From the NCBI GenBank assembly GCA_964655475.1, contig CAZZMO010000003.1, positions 88,188-152,187 on the forward strand: a stretch of DNA of 64,000 nucleotides, given 5' to 3'. Every line of letters starts with the position of its first letter. Position 1 is the first letter of the stretch. The notes below the pieces were generated by a model. That model did not search any database. It saw only the letters and a list, made by a program, of their open reading frames with translations, and was not told the origin of the DNA. This stretch comes from VGMA01 sp964655475. GTDB lineage: Bacteria; Chlamydiota; Chlamydiia; Chlamydiales; VGMA01. The position numbers and the translations under genes were made by a program. Shown here in pieces: positions 1 to 9,400 of the stretch.

Positions 1-467
1 GCGAGGCGAGTGGCGTAGGTGGATCGATTTTAGAGATTCTCGTTCCCACAGAGAATGTAGCAGAAGTGAAGAAAGGGCAACAGCACATCGTAGAAAAGAA
101 GATCTGGCCTGGCTATATTCTAGTAAAGATGCAACTCACAGATGAGTCATGGCAGTATGTAAAGAATACGAACGGGGTTATCGATTTTCTAGGAAGTGGA
201 AGCCCGACTCCTCTGTCAAATGACGAAGTAGATAAGTTAATCGCCGACCTTTCTAAGAAGGAAGGTGAGATTGTTCATAAGCACGATATCCGTCAAGGTG
301 ATGCTGTAAAAATTATTGACGGTGTGTTTGCAAACTTCACTGGTACGGTTGTTACGATTGCCCATGACAAGGGCAAGCTCAGTGTTGTTGTGTCCATTTT
401 CGGTCGTGATACCCAAGTGGATGACCTCGAGTTTTGGCAAATAGAAAAAGTTATAGAAGAAAAGTAG
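1..467 (+). CDS. nusG: Transcription termination/antitermination protein NusG (5' partial)
   Basis: The reading frame is open from base 3, so the gene starts before the window and only the C-terminal part (about 154 codons) is present. The GTG at 66 is an internal valine, not the start: the residues before it (EILVPTENVAEV) belong to the NGN domain, which continues as KKIWPGYILVKM. The KOW domain follows (DAVKIIDGVFANFTGTV and onward). NusG links RNA polymerase to Rho and to the ribosome and modulates pausing. It lies 8 bp upstream of rplK, the usual nusG-rplK order, so it is probably co-transcribed with the ribosomal protein genes. Identity is secure; the true start cannot be seen. Confidence 0.95.
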   Translation, partial: EASGVGGSILEILVPTENVAEVKKGQQHIVEKKIWPGYILVKMQLTDESWQYVKNTNGVIDFLGSGSPTPLSNDEVDKLIADLSKKEGEIVHKHDIRQGDAVKIIDGVFANFTGTVVTIAHDKGKLSVVVSIFGRDTQVDDLEFWQIEKVIEEK

Positions 468-475
468 AGTGAACT

Positions 476-901
476 ATGGCGAAGAAGGTTGTAAAAATAA
501 TTAAACTGCAAATTCCAGCGGGAAAAGCGAATCCATCCCCTCCGATCGGCCCTGCCCTCGGTTCTGCTGGAGTGAACATCATGGGATTTTGCAAAGAATT
601 TAACGCAAAAACCCAAGATAAAGCAGGTAGCGTACTCCCTGTTGTGATTTCTGTATATCAAGACAAAAGCTTTACATTTGAGCTCAAGCAACCGCCTGTA
701 GCTGAGATGATCAAGAAGGCTGCTGGAGTTGAGAAAGGTTCAGGAGTGCCAAACAGAGATAAAGTAGGAAAAATCTCTAAAGACCAAGTTAGAGCGATTG
801 CGAAGGCGAAAAAGCCCGACTTGCGATGTAAAAACGAACAAGCAGCTATGCTCCTAGTTGAAGGGACAGCCCGTTCAATGGGTGTAGATGTAGTAGCGTA
901 A
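476..901 (+). CDS. rplK: 50S ribosomal protein L11
   Basis: At 141 residues this is the normal bacterial L11 length. The N-terminal domain has the KLQIPAGKANPSPPIGPALGSAGVNIMGFCKEFNAKT-type region that contacts IF2, RelA and thiostrepton-class drugs. The C-terminal domain binds 23S rRNA in the GTPase-associated centre and ends with ARSMGVDV. The gene is 8 bp after nusG and 10 bp before rplA. Nothing departs from the family. Confidence 0.97.
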   Translation: MAKKVVKIIKLQIPAGKANPSPPIGPALGSAGVNIMGFCKEFNAKTQDKAGSVLPVVISVYQDKSFTFELKQPPVAEMIKKAAGVEKGSGVPNRDKVGKISKDQVRAIAKAKKPDLRCKNEQAAMLLVEGTARSMGVDVVA

Positions 902-911
902 AGGAAAAGAC

Positions 912-1598
912 ATGGGTAAGCTAAGTAAAAGATTTAAAGAAATTCACGCAAAAGTGGATTTCGGCCGTGTTTACACGGCAAAAGAGGCACTCAAAGTTCT
1001 AAAAGACATGCCTCTTGTGAAATTTGACCAGTCTCTCGAATTATCGATGAAGTTGGGTGTCGATCCTAGAAAAGCAGATCAGCAAGTGCGTGGTACTGTC
1101 AGTTTGCCAAAAGGAACTGGAAAGACGATTCGCGTAGCTGTTTTAGCTCAAGGGGAAAAAGCGAAAGAAGCGACTAACGCAGGTGCTGACGTTGTGGGTG
1201 CTTTAGAGCTCATTGAGAAGATCAAAGAAGGGTGGTTAGACTTTGATGCTCTGATCACAACTCCTGATCTTATGAGAGAAGTTGGAAAGCTCGGAAAGGT
1301 GTTAGGTCCTCGTGGTTTAATGCCAACGCCAAAAGCTGGAACAGTAACAACCGATATCGGTAAAGCTGTTCAAGAAATTAAGGCAGGAAAGGTGGAGTTC
1401 AAGGTCGACAAGAACTCTGCAATCCAGCTCGCTTTTGGTAAGCTTTCGTTCTCTGTAGAAGATTTATTAGAAAACTTTGAGGCTCTTTTTGCAGCCATTC
1501 AACGAGCTAAACCATCTTCCCTTAAAGGGACTTACGTAGAGTCTATCTATTTGTCTTCTACGATGGGCCCAGGGTTAAAGCTGAATTTAGTAGGATAA
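912..1598 (+). CDS. rplA: 50S ribosomal protein L1
   Basis: The 228-residue product is close to the typical 230. It contains the L1 core (GVDPRKADQQVRGTVSLPKGTGK near the N-terminus) and the signature around LGPRGLMPTPKAGTVT in the middle. L1 binds 23S rRNA at the L1 stalk, helps release deacylated tRNA from the E site, and in many bacteria represses its own operon by binding the mRNA leader; no leader site was identified here. A GGAAAAG ribosome-binding region precedes the ATG. The gene sits between rplK and rplJ in the standard order. Confidence 0.97.
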   Translation: MGKLSKRFKEIHAKVDFGRVYTAKEALKVLKDMPLVKFDQSLELSMKLGVDPRKADQQVRGTVSLPKGTGKTIRVAVLAQGEKAKEATNAGADVVGALELIEKIKEGWLDFDALITTPDLMREVGKLGKVLGPRGLMPTPKAGTVTTDIGKAVQEIKAGKVEFKVDKNSAIQLAFGKLSFSVEDLLENFEALFAAIQRAKPSSLKGTYVESIYLSSTMGPGLKLNLVG

Positions 1599-1610
1599 AG
1601 GGAAAAGACG

Positions 1611-2147
1611 ATGCTTAAGGAAAAAGAATTCTTACTAGACGAGATCAAGGAAAATATCACCCTTGATACAGGTTTTATCATTATGAGCTACAACAAACTA
1701 GCTCCTAACCTTGTTGCTGGCTTTCGTCAAGGATTGTACGATCAAGGAAGTCGTTTGCTAGTTACAAAGAAACGCCTGTTTTGCAAAGCGGCTGAAAGCT
1801 TTGGTTGCCAATACAGTGTTGACGATTTAGAAGGTCACATTGCTATTGTAAGCTGCACAGATGATTTTGTGCAGACAGCAAAAGCTCTTTGTAAATTTCA
1901 AAAAGAAAATGACGAAAACGTTCGTGTACTTGGAGGCTACTTTCAAAGTAAGCCTTGTACAGGGGCGCAAGTCAAGGTAATTGCAGAATTACCAAGCCTA
2001 GACGAGATGAGAGCTCAAATGCTTGGCCTCTTTGAAGCGCCGATGAGCCAGACACTTGCTGTCTTTGATGCGATACTGACAAGTGTTCTCCACTGCTTGG
2101 AAAATAAAATACAAAAAGAAAATGAACAACTAGAGGTAAAGTCGTGA
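1611..2147 (+). CDS. rplJ: 50S ribosomal protein L10
   Basis: The 178-residue product has the L10 N-terminal RNA-binding domain (start MLKEKEFLLDEIKENI, then the LLVTKKRLFCKAAE region) and a C-terminal helix that anchors the L7/L12 dimers of the ribosomal stalk. It starts 12 bp after rplA, with AGGG/AAAAG-like bases upstream of the ATG at 1611. Its stop overlaps the GTG start of rplL by 4 bp, so the two stalk proteins are translationally coupled. The sequence is more divergent than L11 or L1, as is usual for L10. Confidence 0.95.
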   Translation: MLKEKEFLLDEIKENITLDTGFIIMSYNKLAPNLVAGFRQGLYDQGSRLLVTKKRLFCKAAESFGCQYSVDDLEGHIAIVSCTDDFVQTAKALCKFQKENDENVRVLGGYFQSKPCTGAQVKVIAELPSLDEMRAQMLGLFEAPMSQTLAVFDAILTSVLHCLENKIQKENEQLEVKS

Positions 2148-2551
2148 GTACAATGACAGATAAGACATTAAAATTAGTAGAAGAGCTAAGCCAACTTAGT
2201 GTTCTAGAACTTGCAGAATTGAAAGTAGCTCTCGAAGAGAAGTGGGGCGTTAAGGCTGCTGCGGCTGCAGTTGCAGTTGCTGCTGCTGCTGTTGCTGCTG
2301 CTGCTGCGCCTGCTGCAGAAGCAACAGACTTTAAAGTATTGCTTGTTTCTAAAGGTGCTAATGCGATCTCTGTTATTAAAGAGATCAGAGCTATCACCAA
2401 CCTTGGCTTGAAAGAAGCTAAAGATCTTGTTGATGGTGCAGATAGTGGACCTAAAGAAGTTAAAGCGTCCGCACCAAAAGCTGAAGCAGAAGAGATTAAG
2501 AAGAAATTGGAAGCTGCTGGAGCGAAAGTAGATCTTAAGCCTAATGCATAA
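2144..2551 (+). CDS. rplL: 50S ribosomal protein L7/L12
   Basis: The N-terminal dimerisation domain (LVEELSQLSVLELAELKVALEEKWGV) is joined by a flexible hinge to the conserved C-terminal domain (the FKVLLVSKGANAISVIKEIR-type helix that recruits elongation factors, then GLKEAKDLVDG). The GTG start at 2144 is favoured over the ATG at 2153 because AGAGG lies 7 bp upstream of it and the overlap with rplJ suggests coupling. The hinge is unusually alanine-rich, encoded largely by tandem GCT/GCA/GCG codons between about 2251 and 2320. Confidence 0.96.
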   Translation: MSTMTDKTLKLVEELSQLSVLELAELKVALEEKWGVKAAAAAVAVAAAAVAAAAAPAAEATDFKVLLVSKGANAISVIKEIRAITNLGLKEAKDLVDGADSGPKEVKASAPKAEAEEIKKKLEAAGAKVDLKPNA

Positions 2552-2567
2552 TTAGGTGTAGTGGTTT

Positions 2568-2616
2568 AGAGCAGAAGACATGTACAGTCTTCTGCTCTTT
2601 AGTATTTTCATTTTTT
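2568..2616 (+). terminator. Strong hairpin between rplL and rpoB (terminator or attenuator)
   Basis: A perfect 12-bp stem (2568-2579 with 2587-2598, arms AGAGCAGAAGAC and GTCTTCTGCTCT) closes a 7-nt loop and is followed by a T-rich stretch to 2616. In other bacteria the rplL-rpoB gap holds an attenuator and an RNase III site that lower rpoBC expression relative to ribosomal protein genes, and this hairpin sits in the equivalent place. Just downstream, a second small hairpin (2619-2624 with 2630-2635, CCCTTC/GAAGGG) lies before the rpoB ribosome-binding site. Whether it fully terminates or only attenuates cannot be read from sequence. Confidence 0.8.
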
Positions 2617-2669
2617 GACCCTTCATGAAGAAGGGTTACGTGCTATATGCTACTAGGGGAGAGGCATCA

Positions 2670-5600
2670 ATGATAAAAAAAGCACCTAAAAGGGTGAGCT
2701 TTCACGAACACGAAGAAATTATCGATCTTCCTAATCTCATCGAAGTTCAAATTAAGTCTTACAAACAGTTTTTGCAGTCAGATCGCTTGCCTGCAGAGAG
2801 AGAAAGCGTAGGTTTAGAGGAAGTTTTTAAGGAAATATTCCCTATCAAGTCCTACGATGAAAAGATCACTTTAGAATATATCTCTTACATTCTTGGTGTG
2901 CCTAAGTATAGTCCGCAAGAGTGCATAAGACGGGGCATTACATATAGTGTCCCTCTCAAAGCAAATTTCCGTTTAACTGACGAAACAGGGATTAAAGAGG
3001 AAGAAGTCTATATGGGGACCCTTCCTAAAATGACAGAACGGGGAACGTTTGTCATCAATGGTGCTGAAAGGGTCATCGTATCTCAGCTCCACAGATCTCC
3101 TGGTATTTGTTTTGAAAGCGAGAAGCACCCGAAAGGGAACATTCTCTACTCCTTCCGCGTTATCCCTTACAGAGGTAGCTGGTTGGAAGCGTCTTTCGAT
3201 ATCAACGACTTGATCTATGTTCACGTTGATAAGAAGAAGAGAAGAAGAAAGATTTTAGCGACATCTTTTATCCGAACACTTGGCTATTCTTCTGATGCAG
3301 ACATCATTGAAGAGTTTTTCAATACACAAAAGATGAAGTTGAAGTCAGAAAAAGACTTTGCTCGCATCGTAGGGAAAATCCTTGCTGAAGATGTTGTCGA
3401 AGAAGAGAGTGGAGTCGTATTCGGAAACGCTGGGGAAAAATTGACAACAGCAATGTTGAAAAGGATCCTCGACGCGAAGATCGCCACTGTTAGAATCGCG
3501 GAAGATGCGGATGAGACCCATCCGATCATCAAGATGCTCGCAAAGGATCCAACTGATTCCTACGAATCAGCGTTAAAAGATTTTTACCGTAAACTCCGCC
3601 CAGGTGAGCCTTCTACCTTAGCTAACTCTAGAACTATGATCATGCGTCTATTCTTTGATGCAAAGAGATATAACCTAGGGAAAGTAGGACGTTACAAACT
3701 TAACAAGAAGCTCGGCATCCCAACAGATGACGAAGCTCTTGAGAATGTAACACTTAGAAAGCAAGATATCATCTTGGCAATCAAGTACTTGATTAAACTC
3801 CGTCAAGGAGATGACAGCGTTCATCTCGATGACATCGACCATTTAGCGAATCGACGCGTTCGTTCTGTGGGTGAGCTCGTGCAAAACCAATGTCGCATTG
3901 GATTTGTTCGTATGGAAAAAATCATTAAGGAGAGAATGAACCTTTTTGATTTCCAATCAGATACACTCACGCCAGCGAAAGTCATTTCTTCTAAGGGATT
4001 ACAGTCTGTTATTAGAGACTTCTTCGGAAGATCTCAATTGTCCCAGTTTATGGACCAGACAAACCCACTCGCAGAATTGACTCACAAGCGCCGTCTATCG
4101 AGCTTGGGGCCAGGTGGTTTGAACAGAGATCGCGCAGGATTTGAAGTGCGTGACGTTCACACCAGCCACTACGGTCGTATTTGTCCGATTGAAACGCCTG
4201 AAGGTCCGAACATCGGTTTGATTACTTCGATGTCCTCCTTCGCAAAGATTAACGAATTCGGCTTCATCGAAACACCTTATCGCATTGTTCGTGATGGGGT
4301 AGTGACAGATGAAATCGAATACATGACAGCTGACCAGGAAGAGAACTGCGTTATCGCGCAGGCATCTGCCGAGTTAGACGACTTTAAAATGTTTAAAGAT
4401 GATATCGTCTGGGCACGTCAAAATGGGGAATCTTTGAAGATTGAAGCTTCAAAAGTAACCCACATGGACGTCTCTCCAAAGCAGCTCGTCTCGATTGTTA
4501 CAGGTATGATTCCATTCTTGGAGCATGACGATGCGAACCGTGCCCTCATGGGTTCGAACATGCAACGTCAGGCTGTACCTCTACTTCGCACCGATTCTCC
4601 ATATGTGGGAACAGGGATCGAGCTCAGAGCAGCTCGAGATTCTGGCGCGGTTATCGTAGCAGAGGAAGAAGGAACTGTTGAGTATGTCGACGGTCTCAGA
4701 ATCGTGATTGCACTCAAAGCAAACCCACTCAATAAAAAGACTTACGTTCTCGACAAGTTCATGAGATCGAACGCAGGTACTTGCCTCAATCAAAAGCCGA
4801 TTGTTAAAGTTGGCGATGAGATCAAGGCAGGGGACATCATTGCAGACGGTCCAGCGACAGATCGAGGTGAAGTAGCTCTTGGGAAAAACGTTCTTGTAGC
4901 GTTCATGCCTTGGTGTGGATACAACTACGAAGATGCGATCATCATCTCGGAAAAACTCATCCGAGAAGATGCCTATACTTCCATTTATCTAGAAGAGTTT
5001 GAGCTCACTGCTCGAGATACAAAGCTCGGTAAAGAAGAAATCACTAGAGATATTCCGAACGTCTCTGAAGAGGCTCTCATGAACCTCGGAGAAGATGGTA
5101 TCATCCGCATCGGTGCGGAAGTAAAACCAGGGGATATTCTTGTTGGTAAGATCACGCCGAAGTCAGAAACAGAGCTTTCACCAGAAGAGCGCCTACTCAG
5201 AGCGATTTTCGGTGAGAAAGCTGCAGATGTTAAGGATGCGTCATTGACAACACCTCCAGGAACTGAGGGTGTCGTTATGGATGTCAAAGTCTTCAGCAGA
5301 CGTGACCGCCTATCCAAGACTGATGACGAGCTTGTAGAAGAGAGGGGAAGAGCCCAAGATCTTCAAAAAGAATACAAAGATCGTGAAATGGAAATCACGC
5401 TAGAGATGCATGAAAAGCTCGGCGTACTCCTTATCGATCAGGCAGCTCCTGACCACATTATGCACCGCAAGACGGGAGATATCATCATCAAGGCTGGAGA
5501 AGAGATTTCACAAGATCTTCTCGAAGCACTCGAAGCTGAAAATCTTGATGACCTCATCATCCCGCAAAACGAAACATATGATGCCATGAAGAAAATCTTG

Positions 5601-6443
5601 ATGGATCATCAGATTGCGGTTGAGAGCTTGCAGACTGAATACAAGAGCGAAATCGACTTCATGAAAAAGGGAGACGTAGAGCTCGATGCAAACGTAATCC
5701 GTCAGGTGAAAGTCTATATCGCCACAAAGCGAAAGCTTCAAGTGGGTGATAAGATGGCTGGACGCCACGGTAACAAAGGGGTTGTATCTAAACTCGTTCC
5801 AGAGTGCGATATGCCATACATGAAAGATGGTGAGACGGTCGAGATCATCTTGAACCCTCTCGGCGTACCTTCTCGTATGAACTTGGGACAGATGTTAGAG
5901 ACCCACCTCGGTTTTGCAGCGAAAAAATCAGGAATATACGTAAAAACTCCTGTATTCCAAGGGTTTCCAGAGGAAAAGATTTGGGAGATGATGCAAGAGC
6001 ATGGCTATCAACCAGATGGGAAGATGTTCCTCTACGATGGAAGAACAGGTGAGCGTTTTGACAACCGCGTTGTAGTGGGCTACATCTACATGATGAAACT
6101 TTCCCACTTAGTTGCGGATAAAATCCACGCTCGTGCGATTGGACCATACTCGCTTGTCACACAGCAGCCGCTCGGTGGTAAAGCGCAGATGGGGGGACAG
6201 CGTTTCGGGGAGATGGAGGTATGGGCTCTTGAAGCTTATGGTGCCGCTCACCTCTTACAGGAAATGCTAACCGTAAAATCGGACGATGTTGCGGGTCGAA
6301 CAAGAATCTATGAATCGATTGTCAAAGGGGACAATTCATTAAAAGCAGGAACACCAGAATCCTTTAACGTTCTCGTTAAAGAGATGCAAGGTCTCTGCCT
6401 CGATGTACGTCCATTGACATTCGCAAGCGATTTGGGGGAATAA
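2670..6443 (+). CDS. rpoB: DNA-directed RNA polymerase subunit beta
   Basis: The start is taken at ATG 2670 because AGGGGAGAGG lies just upstream; an in-frame ATG at 2625 would add 15 residues and lacks a ribosome-binding site. This gives 1257 residues, near the chlamydial length. The rifampicin pocket runs from about residue 455 (SQLSQFMDQ) and has D462, H472 and S477 at the positions equivalent to E. coli D516, H526 and S531, all in the susceptible state. The C-terminal regions with VGDKMAGRHGNKGV and PLGGKAQMGGQRFGEMEVWALE are intact. It forms the catalytic core with RpoC, whose start directly follows the stop. Confidence 0.98.
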   Translation: MIKKAPKRVSFHEHEEIIDLPNLIEVQIKSYKQFLQSDRLPAERESVGLEEVFKEIFPIKSYDEKITLEYISYILGVPKYSPQECIRRGITYSVPLKANFRLTDETGIKEEEVYMGTLPKMTERGTFVINGAERVIVSQLHRSPGICFESEKHPKGNILYSFRVIPYRGSWLEASFDINDLIYVHVDKKKRRRKILATSFIRTLGYSSDADIIEEFFNTQKMKLKSEKDFARIVGKILAEDVVEEESGVVFGNAGEKLTTAMLKRILDAKIATVRIAEDADETHPIIKMLAKDPTDSYESALKDFYRKLRPGEPSTLANSRTMIMRLFFDAKRYNLGKVGRYKLNKKLGIPTDDEALENVTLRKQDIILAIKYLIKLRQGDDSVHLDDIDHLANRRVRSVGELVQNQCRIGFVRMEKIIKERMNLFDFQSDTLTPAKVISSKGLQSVIRDFFGRSQLSQFMDQTNPLAELTHKRRLSSLGPGGLNRDRAGFEVRDVHTSHYGRICPIETPEGPNIGLITSMSSFAKINEFGFIETPYRIVRDGVVTDEIEYMTADQEENCVIAQASAELDDFKMFKDDIVWARQNGESLKIEASKVTHMDVSPKQLVSIVTGMIPFLEHDDANRALMGSNMQRQAVPLLRTDSPYVGTGIELRAARDSGAVIVAEEEGTVEYVDGLRIVIALKANPLNKKTYVLDKFMRSNAGTCLNQKPIVKVGDEIKAGDIIADGPATDRGEVALGKNVLVAFMPWCGYNYEDAIIISEKLIREDAYTSIYLEEFELTARDTKLGKEEITRDIPNVSEEALMNLGEDGIIRIGAEVKPGDILVGKITPKSETELSPEERLLRAIFGEKAADVKDASLTTPPGTEGVVMDVKVFSRRDRLSKTDDELVEERGRAQDLQKEYKDREMEITLEMHEKLGVLLIDQAAPDHIMHRKTGDIIIKAGEEISQDLLEALEAENLDDLIIPQNETYDAMKKILMDHQIAVESLQTEYKSEIDFMKKGDVELDANVIRQVKVYIATKRKLQVGDKMAGRHGNKGVVSKLVPECDMPYMKDGETVEIILNPLGVPSRMNLGQMLETHLGFAAKKSGIYVKTPVFQGFPEEKIWEMMQEHGYQPDGKMFLYDGRTGERFDNRVVVGYIYMMKLSHLVADKIHARAIGPYSLVTQQPLGGKAQMGGQRFGEMEVWALEAYGAAHLLQEMLTVKSDDVAGRTRIYESIVKGDNSLKAGTPESFNVLVKEMQGLCLDVRPLTFASDLGE

Positions 6444-9400
6444 GTGGCAGATTTAGAAGATGATTTTGAAGGGCAGTATTTTGATAGCATATCAATTCAG
6501 ATTGCTACTGATGATGTGATTAGAAATCAGTGGTCTCGCGGTGAAATTAAAAAGCCAGAGACGATCAACTATCGCACATTTAAGCCAGAGAAAGGCGGAC
6601 TTTTCTGCGAAAAGATTTTTGGCCCCCAAAGAGATTGGGAGTGTGCTTGCGGTAAGTACAAGAAGATCAAGCATAAAGGTATTGTCTGCGACCGTTGCGG
6701 CGTTGAAGTAACGCTATCAAAGGTACGTAGAGAGAGAATGGCGCATATTGAGCTTGCCGTTCCTGTTGTCCACATTTGGTTCCTTAAAGCGCAACCTTCC
6801 AGAATGGGAAGCTTGCTCGGGATGCCATCGAGCGATCTAGAAAGAGTTGTCTATTACGAAGAGTATGTTGTAACAGATCCAGGTAGAACTAACCTAGAAA
6901 AGAAACAACTGCTCAACGATAGCGAATTTCGCGAAGCTCAAGAGAAGTGGGGACATGATTCCTTTAAGGCAATGATGGGTGCTGAAGCGGTTCGTATTCT
7001 ATTAGAAAACGAAGACCTGAAGACAACTGTTGTTGATCTCAAAGAGAAACTCCGCAAGACCAAGTCTGTCCAGGGACGGATGAAAATTGCAAAAAGACTC
7101 AAGATCGTTGAAGGATTTGTCAATTCGACAAACAACCCTGAGTCGATGGTGATGTCTTGTATCCCAGTCATTCCACCCGATTTGAGACCACTCGTCCCAC
7201 TCGATGGAGGACGTTTTGCAACATCTGACTTGAACGATCTCTATCGCCGAGTTATTAACAGAAACAACCGTTTGAAAGCGATTTTGAAGTTGAAAACGCC
7301 AGACGTGATTGTTCGTAACGAAAAGAGAATGCTGCAAGAAGCGGTAGACGCTCTTTTTGATAACGGCCGTCATGGACACCCTGTTATGGGAGCTGGAAAC
7401 AGACCATTAAAGTCTCTTTCTGAAATGTTGAAAGGGAAGACTGGACGTTTCCGTCAAAACCTTCTCGGTAAACGTGTTGACTATTCAGGACGATCTGTTA
7501 TCGTTGTGGGTCCAGAGTTGAAGTTTAACCAGTGTGGACTTCCAAAACAGATGGCGCTCGAGCTTTTTGAGCCATTCATTGTGAAGAGATTGAAAGATCT
7601 CGGATATGTTTACACCATCCGTTCAGCGAAGAAGATGATCCAGAGAGAAGATCCTGTTGTTTGGGACGTTCTCGAAGAGATCATTAAAGGGCATCCGGTT
7701 CTCCTTAACCGAGCACCGACTCTTCACCGTCTTGGGGTTCAGGCTTTCGAGCCCGTCCTCATCGAAGGTAAAGCGCTCCGTATTCACCCACTCGTTTGTA
7801 CAGCGTTCAACGCCGACTTCGACGGTGACCAGATGGCGGTTCACGTACCACTTTCAGTAGAAGCTCAAGTGGAAGCAAAAGTACTCATGATGGCTCCAGA
7901 TAACATCTTCTTGCCATCATCAGGGAAACCCGTATCTGTTCCTTCTCAGGACATGATTTTGGGTCTTTATTACTTGATGCACGATCCACTCTATGCTCCA
8001 GAAGAGTATGGTAAAAAGACGAAAGTATTTGGTAGCCAAGAAGAAGTCCTCACAGCAATGTCTGCAGCAGGAAGCTTTAACTGGTATTCCAACAGAAAAG
8101 AAGGGGAGCGTTTAGACGACATTGGTCGTGGTATCCATATCCATGAGAAGATCAAGGTGAAAATGGATACTGGTTTTATTGAAACCACTCCAGGGCGCGT
8201 CCTTTTTAACACAATCGTTCCAAAACAATTAGGATTCCAGAACTATTCTCTCCGCAAGAAGAACCTGGAGCAACTCGTCAACAAGATCTACAAAACAACA
8301 GGTCTTGAAGAGACAGTTAAATTCCTAGACAACTTGAAGAATATTGGATTCTCACAAGCGACGAAGTCTTCTCTCTCCATGGGAGTTGCTGACGTTCACG
8401 TGCCGACCAATAAAGCGGAAGTGATCGAAAATGCGAATAAGCGTGTAGCTGTTGTATTAGAGCAGTACGAAGATGGTATCATTACAGAAGGGGAAAGAAA
8501 GTCTAAGATCATTAGTATCTGGACTGAAGTTACAGAGTACCTTTCTGAAGAACTCTATGAGAAAATCAAGAAGCCAAATGGTACGGAATTGAACCCAATC
8601 TTCGCGATGATTGACTCAGGAGCTCGCGGTAACAGATCTCAGTGTCGCCAGCTTGGTGCACTCAGAGGTTTGATGGCTAAGCCATCTGGTGAGATTATTG
8701 AATCACCTATTACTTCGAACTTCCGTGAAGGATTGTCGGTTCTCGAATACTTCATTTCTTCTCACGGTGCTCGTAAAGGTCTTTCCGATACAGCCTTGAA
8801 AACAGCTGACTCTGGTTACTTGACAAGACGTCTTGTCGACGTAGCTCAGGATGTCATTGTCAACGAAGAAGATTGCGGTACTTTGAACGGTATTGATGTG
8901 TCAGCGATCATGCAAGGGGAAGAAGAACTCCTTCCACTTCGCGATCGTATCTATGGACGTACTGTTCTCCAAGATATCCACATGCCTGGTGATCATACAA
9001 AATTGATCGCTAAGTCAGGAGATATCTTAACGCAGCTTCAAGCAGAAGCGATTGATGATGCGGGCATTGACTCCATCAAGATCCGCTCTACATTGACATG
9101 TGAATCGAAGCGCGGTATCTGTACGAAGTGTTACGGTATTAACCTTGCAAACGGCCGTAAGGTCGCTCAAGGTGAAGCGGTCGGTATCATTGCAGCTCAG
9201 TCGATCGGGGAACCGGGAACTCAGCTCACGATGAGAACGTTCCACATGGGGGGTATCGCGAACGCCTCTGTCAGCCCAGAGCTTGTCTCTGATTCTGAAG
9301 GGATTCTCGTATACGACTCTATCCGTACGGTGAAAAACGAAGATGGTCATTGGCTTGTATTGAACAAGAATGGCTTCTTGCACGTAGTACGCGATGAAGG

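Noticed and set aside
293..691. 132-codon open frame on the minus strand across nusG/rplK
   Set aside because: It lies opposite two secure genes, has no ribosome-binding site and no recognisable product; it is a shadow frame.
2625..2669. Upstream in-frame ATG as start of rpoB
   Set aside because: It lies within a small hairpin, lacks a ribosome-binding site, and would add 15 residues not expected for RpoB; the ATG at 2670 has a strong AGGGGAGAGG.
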